Source: Hyphomonadaceae bacterium UBA5336 (GTDB lineage Bacteria; Pseudomonadota; Alphaproteobacteria; Caulobacterales; Hyphomonadaceae). From it: a stretch of 64,000 bases of DNA. Below the pieces are notes generated by a model, which ran no database searches, was not told where the DNA came from, and was given only the letters and a program-made list of their open reading frames with translations. Positions 52,885 to 62,714 of the stretch are shown here, in pieces. The stretch covers positions 56,137 to 120,136 of the forward strand of contig DHQO01000004.1 of NCBI GenBank assembly GCA_002408125.1, written 5' to 3'. Each line of letters opens with the position of its first letter. Position 1 is the first letter of the stretch. The position numbers and the translations under genes were made by a program.

Positions 52885-52972
52885 CCCCCGCGAAAGCGGG
52901 GGCCATGGACCGATATTTGATCCCGCCAGACCCGTGTCGAGATTGGTCTCTGGGTTCCCGCATGCGCGGGAA
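52885..52972. repeat. Pair of intergenic palindromes
   Basis: CCCCCGC-GAAA-GCGGGGG (52885-52902) and TTCCCGC-ATGC-GCGGGAA (52955-52972): two perfect 7-bp stems with tetraloops, 52 nt apart, in a non-coding gap (52780-53011). They resemble the mobile palindromic repeats seen between alphaproteobacterial genes. Nothing else is recognised here. Confidence 0.6.
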
Positions 52973-53011
52973 TTTGCGGCCGACTTCGCTTAGCTTGAGG
53001 CCGAGAGTGCC

Positions 53012-54310
<1,299 letters not shown>

Positions 54311-54393
54311 GGCACTCCTCCATGCATCTCACCAAAGCGGCGCAAAGGGGCATGTTCGCCCGCGCTTTGCAAGCGCTCTGTCAGGTTTCCGGT

Positions 54394-55860
54394 TCAGGCC
54401 AGTTCATAGTCCTCCAGATGCACTTGCGCCAGCGCCTCGGCAAAGGCTGTGCAGTTGCCGCTCCAGTTCTGGGTGATGAGGCCCTTCTCATTCTTGTACC
54501 AACTGGAGCAGTGGGGGTCGGCCCAGACGGTTTTTTCCAGATCTTTCTGGAGCTTGGCGTTCCAGGCGGCCTGCGCGGCAGGCTTCGGCGTGAGGGTTTT
54601 CGCGCCGGCCGCGTCCATCGCGTCGAGCGCCATCAGGGCATAGTCCACCTGCCGCTCCATCATGAAGGTGATGGAGTTGTGGCCGAGATTGGTGTTGGGG
54701 CCATACAGCACGAACATGTTCGGGAAACCGGCCACGGTGACCCCGCGATAGGCTTCGGGATGGTCGGCCCAGTCGTCATTGAGGTGCCGGCCTTCGGCGC
54801 CTATGACATCCACGCTCCAGCGCCAGCCCGTGGTCTCGAAGCCCGTGGCGAAAACGAGAATGTCGAAGTCATGCGCGGTGCCGTCGGCGGTTGTGACGCC
54901 AGCCGGCGTGATTTCCGAAATCCCCTCGGTGACCAGCGCGACATTTTCCCGGCAGAGGGCAGGATAATAATCATCCGAGATCAGGATGCGCCTGCAGCCG
55001 ACCGGATAGTCCGGCGTCAGTTTCTCGCGCAGCTGCGGGTCCGCGACCTGGTTGTGGAGATGATCGGTCGCCTGGCGGGTGAAGGCGGCGCGGCCTTCCG
55101 GGGTCCACTCGAAGGCCTGCCAGAAAAAGCTGTCGGCCTGGTCGAAGATCAGTTGGCGATTGCGCGCGCCCATGGACATGGCCATGTCCGGCTTCGTCAT
55201 GGCGAGCGCCAGTTCCTCGGGCGGCACAGCGCGGTCATTGCGCGGGATGATCCAGTTCGGCGTGCGCTGGAACACGGTGAGCTGTTCTGCCACCTTCGCC
55301 AGTTCCGGGATCAGCTGGATGGCGCTCGCCGCCGCGCCGATCACCCCGACGCGCTTGCCGGCAAAGTCCACAGAATGGTCCCAGCCCGCCGAATGCATCA
55401 TCGGTCCTTCGAATGTGCCCTGGCCCTTTATGTCCGGCCATTGCGGGCGCGAGAGCTGGCCGAGCGCGCAGATCAGCACATCGCCGGTGTAGCTCGCGCC
55501 AGTTTCGCTGGTTACCGTCCAGGTCTTTGCGGCCTCGTCCCAGACAGCCTCGCGCGCGGCTTCCCCCAGATGCAGATGCGGGCGTAGCTGATAGCGGTCG
55601 GCGAGTTCCTCGGCATAGGCCTGGATTTCCGGGGCCTGGGGATAAAGCCGGGTCCAGTTCATCGACTGGGCAAAGGAGAGCTGGTAGAGCGCGACCGGCA
55701 CATCGCAGGCACAGCCCGGATAGGTGTTCTGGTGCCAGGTCCCGCCCACGCGCGGATGCTTTTCCAGCACGGTGATCTCGTGGCCGGCCTCGCGCAGCCG
55801 GATCGCGGCGATCAGCCCGCCAAGGCCTGCGCCGAGTATGATGGCCCTTTTCCGCGCCAT
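54394..55860 (-). CDS. Flavin-containing monooxygenase, Baeyer-Villiger type
   Basis: A 488-aa protein. The FAD motif ILGAGLGGLIAAIRLREAGH is at the N-terminus, GGTWHQNTYPGCACDVP follows, the fingerprint FEGPMMHSAGWDHS fits FxGxxxHxxxW(P/D), and the NADP motif VGVIGAAASAIQLIPEL is in the middle. The family uses NADPH and O2 to oxidise ketones or heteroatoms; the substrate is unknown. The start at 55860 has GGGAGGAAA 6 nt upstream. It lies 84 nt upstream of purA on the same strand. Confidence 0.92.
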   Translation of the reverse strand: MARKRAIILGAGLGGLIAAIRLREAGHEITVLEKHPRVGGTWHQNTYPGCACDVPVALYQLSFAQSMNWTRLYPQAPEIQAYAEELADRYQLRPHLHLGEAAREAVWDEAAKTWTVTSETGASYTGDVLICALGQLSRPQWPDIKGQGTFEGPMMHSAGWDHSVDFAGKRVGVIGAAASAIQLIPELAKVAEQLTVFQRTPNWIIPRNDRAVPPEELALAMTKPDMAMSMGARNRQLIFDQADSFFWQAFEWTPEGRAAFTRQATDHLHNQVADPQLREKLTPDYPVGCRRILISDDYYPALCRENVALVTEGISEITPAGVTTADGTAHDFDILVFATGFETTGWRWSVDVIGAEGRHLNDDWADHPEAYRGVTVAGFPNMFVLYGPNTNLGHNSITFMMERQVDYALMALDAMDAAGAKTLTPKPAAQAAWNAKLQKDLEKTVWADPHCSSWYKNEKGLITQNWSGNCTAFAEALAQVHLEDYELA

Positions 55861-55932
55861 GCCGTTTCCTCCCATTTTGTTTTGGAAGGATGGTTGATCG
55901 TGGGGGCGCCCAAGGCAAGGGGGCTCGCGACG

Positions 55933-56151
55933 TCAGGCGGCCGGGGAGTGCTGGCGCAGCGCCTGACGGATCTCATACAGCGCATCCATCATGTCGCCGC
56001 CCGATTCCACGCGTTCGAGCACCAGTTCGAGCAGCTGGCGCGCGGCAAAGCTCGGATCCATTCCGGAGCGTTCGGCCGCCTCGCGGAACCTGGTCTTCTG
56101 TTCTTCTCGCAGCCGGATCGCGAGCTGCACGCTTTTCGCTGAGGCTGACAT
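55933..56151 (-). CDS. Ribbon-helix-helix (CopG-like) DNA-binding protein
   Basis: A 72-aa protein: KSVQLAIRLREEQKTRFREAAERSG forms a beta-strand and helix like the RHH fold, followed by DPSFAARQLLELVLERVE. RHH proteins bind DNA as dimers, often as antitoxins or repressors. The start at 56151 has GGGAG 8 nt upstream; an upstream ATG at 56178 is possible. It is divergent from the AbrB-like gene, and an 18-bp direct repeat flanks each start. Confidence 0.7.
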   Translation of the reverse strand: MSASAKSVQLAIRLREEQKTRFREAAERSGMDPSFAARQLLELVLERVESGGDMMDALYEIRQALRQHSPAA

Positions 56152-56176
56152 GGGGGCGCTCCCGTCTGACACTGTC

Positions 56177-56194
56177 ATACCCAATCTTTCCCAG
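56177..56194. promoter_or_regulatory. Direct-repeat operator candidate, copy 1
   Basis: ATACCCAATCTTTCCCAG, 26 nt before the RHH start. It matches copy 2 at 15 of 18 positions; copies are 99 bp apart in the same orientation. Confidence 0.45.
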
Positions 56195-56275
56195 TTTGAG
56201 GTTAATGACAAGTACCGCGTTGACTCAACAAACTGTAATGCAGACAAATAGGGCAATTCACGGCCTTTCGCTATA

Positions 56276-56293
56276 ATACCCAAATCTTCCCAG
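56276..56293. promoter_or_regulatory. Direct-repeat operator candidate, copy 2, overlapping a -10
   Basis: ATACCCAAATCTTCCCAG overlaps a perfect TATAAT (56272-56277), the likely -10 of the AbrB-like gene; no clear -35 was found. Confidence 0.45.
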
Positions 56294-56300
56294 ATATCGC

Positions 56301-56708
56301 ATGCTCAAAGTGTCTGATTGTATGATTGACGGGCGCCGGCGCCTTACTGTGCCCGGCGAGCTGATTCAGGCATTGAGCTGGCGCGAGCGGATCGGTGCGG
56401 GCCTGCCGGTCCGGTTCGATCTGATCGAGGCAGGCCTTGTGGTGATGATGCCGGGCGAGGCGGCAGGCACCGCAGACGGCCTGTCGCCGGAAGAGCGTGC
56501 GGACCTGGACTTTGTCCGCCCCTTGGGAAAGTGGGAAACCGCCAGCCGGCTGACTGTACCACGCCTTGTCTGCGCGCATCTGTTCGGGCCGGGCGTGATT
56601 TCCGGCGGCGTTTTCGTGATTGTCGAGGAGGATGAGCTGCAGCTCTGGAGCGAGGCCTATCGTCTTGGCCAGCTCACCTCGCGGCGCATGCGGCTCGGGC
56701 TTGGTTAA
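56301..56708 (+). CDS. AbrB/MraZ-like two-repeat protein
   Basis: A 135-aa protein with two similar halves: GRRRLTVPGELIQAL (RLTVP at 14-18) and ASRLTVPRLVCAHL (RLTVP at 83-87), each followed by a hydrophobic strand. The second half ends VFVIVEEDELQLWSEAYR, like the 'ELW' end of MraZ halves. This suggests two swapped-hairpin AbrB folds in one chain and DNA binding. The similarity is by eye; no family is claimed. It is divergent from the RHH gene and may form a regulator pair. Confidence 0.55.
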   Translation: MLKVSDCMIDGRRRLTVPGELIQALSWRERIGAGLPVRFDLIEAGLVVMMPGEAAGTADGLSPEERADLDFVRPLGKWETASRLTVPRLVCAHLFGPGVISGGVFVIVEEDELQLWSEAYRLGQLTSRRMRLGLG

Positions 56709-56775
56709 GCCGGCGTTAACCATTTGCTAACGCTTGTCAGACACTGTTGGCGAATGTCTGACAAGGGGCCCGAAC

Positions 56776-56907
56776 ATGTCCGTATCGCTCTACACCCTGC
56801 TCGCCGCGATGTCGTGCACCACAGGCCTGCTCGGCCTGCGCCTTGTCTGGGTGACCAGCCGGCTGAAGCGGGATGTTGCGTTGGATTTAGGCGAGGATGA
56901 GGAGTGA
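56776..56907 (+). CDS. Small single-pass membrane protein, 43 aa
   Basis: MSVSLYTLLAAMSCTTGLLG is followed by LRLVWVTSRLKRDVALDLGEDEE: one hydrophobic segment, then a positively charged patch (SRLKR) and an acidic tail, a topology with the C-terminus in the cytoplasm. AAGGGG is 8 nt before the ATG. It lies 67 nt after the AbrB-like gene. No homologue is recognised; coding status is moderately supported. Confidence 0.45.
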   Translation: MSVSLYTLLAAMSCTTGLLGLRLVWVTSRLKRDVALDLGEDEE

Positions 56908-56935
56908 TGCGCGCTACTCTCAACATTCTCCGATT

Positions 56936-57022
56936 CACCACGGCTTGACCGCGGTGCCCAGCTCCTGACGGGCGTTCTGGTTCGGATCTTTCGGAGATGG
57001 GCCCCGCGATCAAGTCGCGGGG
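56936..57022. repeat. Palindromic element pair with complementary loops
   Basis: Hairpin A (56936-56956, loop cttga) and hairpin B (ccccgcga / tcgcgggg, 57002-57022, loop tcaag). The loops are exact reverse complements, so B is an inverted copy of A. Probably an alphaproteobacterial intergenic repeat. Confidence 0.55.
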
Positions 57023-57057
57023 AGTCGCCGAAGAAGCTTTTCCTGGAGAATGCCGCC

Positions 57058-57633
57058 TCAGCCCCCGAACCGGTAATAGATGCGCACGCCGGCGCTATCC
57101 ATGCCCTGGTTGCGGCCTTCGCCGAGGATCTGGCCGTGGCTGAGATGTTCGAACAGGAGCTGGCCGCCCCAGTTCTCGCCGAAATCCTTGTTCAGCGCGA
57201 GGCCGGTGCGAAAGAGGTCGCGCGAGCCGAGAAACACATGGTCCTCCGCGAAGGCTTCCGAGCGCGGATCGCCCTGCGGATAGGGACTTTCCAGTTCACC
57301 ATCATGGATGACATAGCCGAGGCTCGGCTCGATCGCCCAGCCATCGGCGAACTCGAAAGTCCACATCAGGCCGCCGCCGGCAAAACTGGTATTGCCGGCC
57401 GTGTTCACCGACCCGACGACATAGGGGCGCGGGGAGAGGATGATGTCGAAAATACCCGGTGAGGCGAAGACCAGCTCGCCTTCCACATTCACCCCGTCTT
57501 CCTTGTCAGCATTCTTGCAGTCGGTGACGCAGATATTGTGCGCGAGCACGCCGGCGCGCGCCTCTTCGATGAGATCGGCATGGGCCACGCCCGGAATGAT
57601 GGTGGCCGCAAGGGCCAGTGACAAGGCTCGCAT
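57058..57633 (-). CDS. Acyloxyacyl hydrolase / PagL-like lipid A deacylase
   Basis: A 191-aa outer-membrane protein with signal MRALSLALAATIIPGVAHA. The C-terminal LLFEHLSHGQILGEGRNQGMDSAGVRIYYRF matches the PagL pattern (F-x-H-x-S, N-x-G, and the terminal aromatic of a beta barrel). Predicted to remove the 3-O acyl chain of lipid A, by homology. The start at 57633 has GGGAAG 5 nt upstream. The cysteine pair C46/C50 (CVTDC) is unusual and might form a disulphide. Confidence 0.75.
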   Translation of the reverse strand: MRALSLALAATIIPGVAHADLIEEARAGVLAHNICVTDCKNADKEDGVNVEGELVFASPGIFDIILSPRPYVVGSVNTAGNTSFAGGGLMWTFEFADGWAIEPSLGYVIHDGELESPYPQGDPRSEAFAEDHVFLGSRDLFRTGLALNKDFGENWGGQLLFEHLSHGQILGEGRNQGMDSAGVRIYYRFGG

Positions 57634-57778
57634 ATATCTTCCCTTCCTCGCGGGCGCCTTCCCCAAGGCGGATCAGTTCAATGGACGTGTCCGGGCGGTA
57701 AGGTCAAGCAACTGGCGCTTGACGGCCCTAGCGGCAACCCGCCTCCTCTTGTGAAAACACATCACGGGAGGAGAAATC

Positions 57779-58657
57779 ATGGCAGACCTGACGGGCAAGA
57801 CAGCGGTGATCACGGGCGCGGCCAGCGGCATCGGCCTGGCCAGCGTGGAGGTCTTCGTGGCCGCCGGGGCAAAGGTGGTGGCCGCCGATATCCAGGAGGA
57901 CAAGGGCGCGGCGCTGGAGGCCCGGTTCGGCACCGACACGGTGCGCTTTGCCCGCTGCGACGTGACCTCGCGCGAGGATCTTGAGGCCGCTCTGCAGACC
58001 TGTGTCGATGCGTTCGGCGGGCTCGATATCCTGTTCAACAATGCCGGACAGGGTGGCACGACGGCCGGGGTGGAGGATTTCGACCCTGAGGGGTTCGACG
58101 CCACGGTCGCGCTGCTCCTGAAATCGGTGTTCCAGGCGACCCATCTTGCCGTGCCGCACTTCAAGGCGCGCGGCGGCGGGTCGGTGGTCAACACCTCCTC
58201 GATCAGTGCGATCAGCGCGGGCTATGCCCCGATCACCTATTCCATCTGCAAGAAGGGTGTGGCGCATTTTTCCAAGCTAGCGGCTGCCGAGCTTGCCAAA
58301 TACCAGATCCGGGTGAACGCTGTCCTGCCGGGATTTATCGCCACCTCGATCTTCGGAGCCTCGCTCGGCCTGCCGCGCGAACAGGCCGACCAGATGGCCG
58401 AACTGGTCGCCCAGGCCGGCGGCGCGATGCAGCCGGCCGGGCGTACCGGCACGGGCAAGGACATCGCCGAAATGGCGGCCTTTCTCGCCAGCGATGCGGC
58501 AAGCTTCGTGACCGGTGGGGAATTCCTCGTCGATGGCGGCATGACGGTCGGCCCGCGCCACAGCTGGGACGAAAACGATGCCGGCCCGCTGCTCAATGCG
58601 CTCGGCATCTCGCCGGAACAGGCCGAGCAGATGCGCGCGGCGATGAAGGCGGGCTAG
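57779..58657 (+). CDS. SDR-family oxidoreductase
   Basis: A 292-aa classical SDR. TGAASGIGLASVEVF is the cofactor site, FNNAGQGG follows, and the catalytic Y154 with K158 is in TYSICK. Asp39/Ile (AADIQ) suggests NAD(H) preference. It has GGGAGGAG 6 nt before the ATG. The C-terminal extension of about 30 residues (RHSWDENDAGPLL) is longer than usual. The stop overlaps the convergent methyltransferase stop (CTAG). The substrate is unknown. Confidence 0.9.
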   Translation: MADLTGKTAVITGAASGIGLASVEVFVAAGAKVVAADIQEDKGAALEARFGTDTVRFARCDVTSREDLEAALQTCVDAFGGLDILFNNAGQGGTTAGVEDFDPEGFDATVALLLKSVFQATHLAVPHFKARGGGSVVNTSSISAISAGYAPITYSICKKGVAHFSKLAAAELAKYQIRVNAVLPGFIATSIFGASLGLPREQADQMAELVAQAGGAMQPAGRTGTGKDIAEMAAFLASDAASFVTGGEFLVDGGMTVGPRHSWDENDAGPLLNALGISPEQAEQMRAAMKAG

Positions 58658-59388
58658 CCGGCGGGCTTCCTCCCCGACACGCCGCTCGCGCAGCCGAAGA
58701 CATATTTCCGGAAGCGGGCCTCAAGTCCGTTAACCCGGAGCATTTGGGTGAAATCTGCTGCGTCACCGAATGCTGTGGAGTACTGGCCGATATGGGAGAA
58801 ATCCTGCGCCCCGCGCAGCAGGGTCCGCTCGATCAGCGGCAGGACGGTCTTCAGGTGGAAGAGATAGAGCGGGCGCAGCCACCAGCCCTTCGGATCGGAC
58901 GCCTCGATATAGGAAAACACCCCGCCCGGCTTCAGGACGCGGGCGGTGAGTGCGGCGAGCCTTTCATGCTGGGCGGGGTTGAAGGTCTTCAGGCCGAAGG
59001 TGGAGACGATGAAATCGGCGCTTTCATCGGCAAGGCCGCTGGCGAGCGCATCGTCCTCGATGAACTCGATCCTGTGGCTGCGGTGCTGGTGCAGGCGCAC
59101 CATGGCGCGCCTGTGCATGCCCGAGGAGATGTCCACCGCCACGATCCGGCCGGTTTCGGGAAACCGTTTCAGGAGGTGCGGCCAGACCTCACCTGTGCCC
59201 GACATCAGGTCATAGCCGGCCGGGGCGTCACCCGGCGGGGCTGGCAGCGCGGCGATGCATTGCCGGCGCCAGCGCTCGGTCATGCCGAGCGAGCACCAGT
59301 AGCTGAAGGCGATATACTTGTCGGAGCAGCGGTCAAAGACGCCTTTGACATAGGCCGGATCGTAAAGATCAGGCCCGGTTTGCGTCAC
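58654..59388 (-). CDS. SAM-dependent methyltransferase (UbiE-like)
   Basis: A 244-aa protein. The segment YDLMSGTGEVWPHLLKRF is the SAM motif, VAVDISSGMHRRA follows, and DFIVSTFGLKTFNP resembles the UbiE/COQ5 region. The start is GTG 59388, overlapping the hisB stop in GTGA, so it is translationally coupled to hisB. Longer upstream starts would only cover hisB. The substrate is unknown; a ubiquinone-type role is possible, but the family motifs are not strict. Confidence 0.8.
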   Translation of the reverse strand: MTQTGPDLYDPAYVKGVFDRCSDKYIAFSYWCSLGMTERWRRQCIAALPAPPGDAPAGYDLMSGTGEVWPHLLKRFPETGRIVAVDISSGMHRRAMVRLHQHRSHRIEFIEDDALASGLADESADFIVSTFGLKTFNPAQHERLAALTARVLKPGGVFSYIEASDPKGWWLRPLYLFHLKTVLPLIERTLLRGAQDFSHIGQYSTAFGDAADFTQMLRVNGLEARFRKYVFGCASGVSGRKPAG

Positions 59389-59981
59389 AGGCTGCCCTTG
59401 GTGCTTGCCGCCGCCCCGCCGAGGCGCGGGTCTATGGCGACCGCGGTGCGCAGGGCGCGGGCGGTGGCCTTGAAACAGCTCTCGATGATGTGGTGGCAGT
59501 TTTCGCCATAAAGGTTTTCCACATGCAGGCACATGCCGCCATTGCCGGCGAGCGCATGGAAGAATTCCTTGAACAGCTCGGTATCCATCTCGCCGATCTT
59601 GTCGCGGGTAAAATCCACCTTCCAGACCAGATAGGGCCGCTTGCACAGGTCCACCGCGGCGCGCGAGAGCGTCTCGTCCATCGGCACATAGGCGTGGCCG
59701 AAGCGGGTGATGCCGGCAAAATCGCCGAGTGCCTGCTTGATCGCCTGACCGATCACGATGCCGGTGTCCTCCACCGTGTGGTGCATGTCCACATGCAGGT
59801 CGCCAATGGTCTTCACGTCGAGATCAATGGCGCCATGCTTGGAAAAGGATTCCAGCATATGGTCGAAAAAGCCGATGCCCGTGGACAGCGTGCTCTTGCC
59901 CGTGCCGTCGAGATTGACCGAAACCTTGATATCGGTCTCGCGGGTCTTGCGGGTGATTGTGGCGGTGCGCTCTGTGCTCAT
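59385..59981 (-). CDS. hisB: Imidazoleglycerol-phosphate dehydratase
   Basis: A 198-aa enzyme of histidine synthesis. Typical motifs are ITRKTRETDIKVSVNLDG, STGIGFFDHMLESFSKHG, the metal ligands in DLHVDMHHTVEDTGI, and the C-terminal NCHHIIESCFKATARAL. The start is taken at ATG 59981; an alternative TTG at 60002 adds seven residues. Other his genes are not in the window; the methyltransferase follows in overlap. Confidence 0.95.
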   Translation of the reverse strand: MSTERTATITRKTRETDIKVSVNLDGTGKSTLSTGIGFFDHMLESFSKHGAIDLDVKTIGDLHVDMHHTVEDTGIVIGQAIKQALGDFAGITRFGHAYVPMDETLSRAAVDLCKRPYLVWKVDFTRDKIGEMDTELFKEFFHALAGNGGMCLHVENLYGENCHHIIESCFKATARALRTAVAIDPRLGGAAASTKGSL

Positions 59982-60150
59982 CTTCGTGGATATGTTGCTC
60001 AAGTCTTTCAGTTCAATTGACGCGCTTTAACCGAATTCAAAACCTTATTCTGCAAACACGCTGAGATATGTCGGTATAGTGGGCGAAGAGAGGCGCGAAA
60101 ACTGCGTGCCAGAAACAAATGACAAGACCCTGATTTTCGGGCGAGTGCGC

Positions 60151-62106
60151 ATGACGTCGGTGCTGCCCCTTGCGGCAGTGCTGGTCGCCCTGTTCGTGGT
60201 CCTCTGTATCCTGCTCGCCAACGTGACCGCGGCCGGTTTCCACGGACATGAGCGCTCGCGCGCCGAGGCCCTGCGGCTTGCAAATCTTGTCTCGACGGAT
60301 CTCGCCCTCGGCGACGAGTTCGGTGTGCGCAATGCCGTAAATTCCCGCTACCCGGTCTATATCGAGATCACCGACCAGAATGGCGAGCTCATATACGCCA
60401 ACGGCACGGTGGGCCAGGACAATCCGCGCTATTCCGTACCTGTCCGGTTCGACGGCCAGGTGATCGGCCAGCTGCGCGCCGGTCCGCTCGTCGCCGGAAG
60501 GATGGCCATGCCGGCCTGGGGCATGGCCTTGCTCGTACTGTTCGCGGTCATCATGGCGGGAAGCATCGCAATGATGTTCGCCAATCTCATCGTCCGCTCG
60601 GTCACGATTGTGCGCGAGGATATCGATACCCTCGAGGCGGGTCGCCCCCTGCATGAGGATGCCGCGCGCCAGACCCAGTTCATGGAGCTTCACCAGCTCA
60701 ACGATACCATGCGCCGGGTCATGGAATCGCGCCGGCGCGAGATCGAGGACCTGCGGCTGGTGGCTTTCCAGAACGGCCCGACCGGTTTGCCCAACTTCAC
60801 CGCGCTCTCGCAATATATCGATCGCCATCTCAAGACGACCGACTTCGGCCACCCCATGGCCATCTACCGGCTCGACCTCGATCACTTCGACCGCGCCTGC
60901 GAGAGCTTCGGCAGCGATGTCGGCGAGGCGCTCCTGCGCGAGGCCGTGGCCCGCATCCGCAAGGAGATCAACGAACTGGCCGACCGCGAGCTGGTGGAAA
61001 GCTCCGGTTTCTTCCTGGCCCAGGCCTGGGCCGACAATCTCTTTCTGGTGATGCCGAATATTGGCGGCCGCGGCGATGCCTCGGCCGTGGCGCGCGCCCT
61101 GCGCAGCGCCTTCGTGGCGCCGCTGAAGGTGGAAAACCATGATGTCACGCTGGGGCTCAGCGGCGGCATCGTGATGGCGCCGGAAGACGGAACCATGCGC
61201 ACAGACCTGTTGCGCCGGGCCGAGACCGCACTGCGCGCGGTGCGCGAGGACGGCAAGCGCGGCTTCCGCTTCTATGCCCCGCGGCTCGACCGGGTCGCCT
61301 CGGGCCGCGCCCAGCTGGAGGCCGAGCTGCGCGAAGGCATCGAGAATGGCGAGTTCGTCCCCTATTTCCAGCCGAAGATCGACCTGCATACGGGCCAGAT
61401 CAAGAGCTGCGAGGCGCTGGCGCGCTGGCGCCGTCCGGGCGGACGGTTCATCTCGCCGGGCGCCTTCATTCCGCTGGCCGAAGAGACCGGCCTGATCGAG
61501 GTGATCGGCCGGCAGGTGCTCAAGGGCGCATGCGAGCAGGCCGCCGGCTGGCTGCGCGAGGGGCTGGCCATGTCCGTGGCGGTGAATGTCTCCCCGCTGG
61601 AGCTGCGCAATCCCGATTTCCGCGCCAACGTGCTCTCTTCGCTGACGGCGACCGGTCTGCCGCCGGCCTATCTGGAACTGGAGATCACCGAATCGGTGGC
61701 CGTGGACGATCCAAAGGCTTTCCAGGAGATGCTCAATCCGCTGAAAGCCATGGGCGTGCGCCTGGCGGTGGACGATTTCGGCACCGGCCACTCCAATCTT
61801 GCCACGCTCTCCCAGCTCCAGTTCGATGTGTTCAAGATCGACCGGCAATTCGTCCAGAACCTGGAAAACGAGAGCTCCTCGCGTCCGATTGTCGAGATGA
61901 TCCTGGCCATGGCCCAGTCCATCGGCATGGAGACCGTGGCCGAAGGTGTCGAGACGCCCGAACAGGCGCGATTCCTGCGCAAGCGCGGATGCACTTATGG
62001 CCAGGGCTTCCTCTACAGCCAGGCGCTTTCGGCTCGCGATTTCCCCGCTTTCGTGCAGCAATGGGAAGCCCGCCGGCGCCGGCGCGCGGCCCCGAAAGCG
62101 GGCTGA
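60151..62106 (+). CDS. Membrane-bound EAL phosphodiesterase with degenerate GGDEF
   Basis: A 651-aa protein with two membrane helices (about 2-27 and 118-145) enclosing a small periplasmic sensory region, a GGDEF-like domain in which GGDEF is replaced by AWADN at 292-296 (not a cyclase), and a C-terminal EAL domain. The EAL has E421 in EALARW, VNVSPLEL, LEITES, VDDFGTGHSNL, KID and AEGVET, the residues for c-di-GMP hydrolysis. It should lower c-di-GMP, with the GGDEF acting as a regulatory part. GTG 60079 is an alternative start without a clear Shine-Dalgarno. Confidence 0.85.
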   Translation: MTSVLPLAAVLVALFVVLCILLANVTAAGFHGHERSRAEALRLANLVSTDLALGDEFGVRNAVNSRYPVYIEITDQNGELIYANGTVGQDNPRYSVPVRFDGQVIGQLRAGPLVAGRMAMPAWGMALLVLFAVIMAGSIAMMFANLIVRSVTIVREDIDTLEAGRPLHEDAARQTQFMELHQLNDTMRRVMESRRREIEDLRLVAFQNGPTGLPNFTALSQYIDRHLKTTDFGHPMAIYRLDLDHFDRACESFGSDVGEALLREAVARIRKEINELADRELVESSGFFLAQAWADNLFLVMPNIGGRGDASAVARALRSAFVAPLKVENHDVTLGLSGGIVMAPEDGTMRTDLLRRAETALRAVREDGKRGFRFYAPRLDRVASGRAQLEAELREGIENGEFVPYFQPKIDLHTGQIKSCEALARWRRPGGRFISPGAFIPLAEETGLIEVIGRQVLKGACEQAAGWLREGLAMSVAVNVSPLELRNPDFRANVLSSLTATGLPPAYLELEITESVAVDDPKAFQEMLNPLKAMGVRLAVDDFGTGHSNLATLSQLQFDVFKIDRQFVQNLENESSSRPIVEMILAMAQSIGMETVAEGVETPEQARFLRKRGCTYGQGFLYSQALSARDFPAFVQQWEARRRRRAAPKAG

Positions 62107-62156
62107 GCGCACGAAAGCCACTTGAAAATTTGACCGCACTGCGCCATTCTTATCGT

Positions 62157-62714
62157 ATGTCGATAAATCATGGCGATCCGAACACTTGGTATGGCACCAC
62201 GATCCTGGCGGTAAGAAAGCCGGGCCAGGTGGTGCTGATCGGTGACGGTCAGGTCTCACTGGGCCAGACCGTCATGAAAGGCAATGCACGCAAGGTGCGC
62301 CGTCTCGGAGGGGGCAAGATCCTGGCCGGCTTTGCCGGGGCCACGGCCGATGCCTTCACCCTGTTCGAGCGGCTGGAGGAAAAGCTCGAACGCTTTCCCG
62401 GCCAGCTGATGCGTGCGGCGGTGGAACTGGCCAAGGACTGGCGCACGGAAAAGTACCTGCAAAAGCTCGAAGCCATGCTGATCGTGGCCGATGCCGAGGT
62501 CACGCTGGTCATCACCGGCACGGGCGATGTGCTTGAACCGGAACACAATGTGGTCGCCATCGGTTCGGGCGGCACCTATGCCCAGGCTGCCGCACTCGCG
62601 CTGCAGGACTATGAGCAGGACGCGGAAACCGTGGCGCGGAAAGCGATGGAAATCGCCGCCTCGATCTGCGTTTACACCAACACCCAGTTCACCGTGGAAT
62701 CGCTGGATGTTTGA
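62157..62714 (+). CDS. hslV: ATP-dependent protease subunit HslV
   Basis: A 185-aa peptidase. The catalytic Thr is T14 in WYGTTILAVRKP, exposed after removal of the first 13 residues; VLIGDGQVSLGQTVMKGNARKVRRL, GFAGATADAFTL and NTQFTVESLDV are characteristic. With the HslU ATPase it degrades misfolded proteins. The start at 62157 gives the family-typical short propeptide. The 3' end overlaps the next gene by 8 nt. Confidence 0.96.
   Translation: MSINHGDPNTWYGTTILAVRKPGQVVLIGDGQVSLGQTVMKGNARKVRRLGGGKILAGFAGATADAFTLFERLEEKLERFPGQLMRAAVELAKDWRTEKYLQKLEAMLIVADAEVTLVITGTGDVLEPEHNVVAIGSGGTYAQAAALALQDYEQDAETVARKAMEIAASICVYTNTQFTVESLDV

Noticed and set aside
59389..59646. N-terminal extension of the methyltransferase into hisB
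   Set aside because: The extra 86 codons are an out-of-frame reading of hisB; GTG 59388 overlaps the hisB stop as in coupled genes.
60037..62259. A 740-codon antisense frame over the EAL gene
   Set aside because: Shadow of a high-GC coding region; no recognisable protein.
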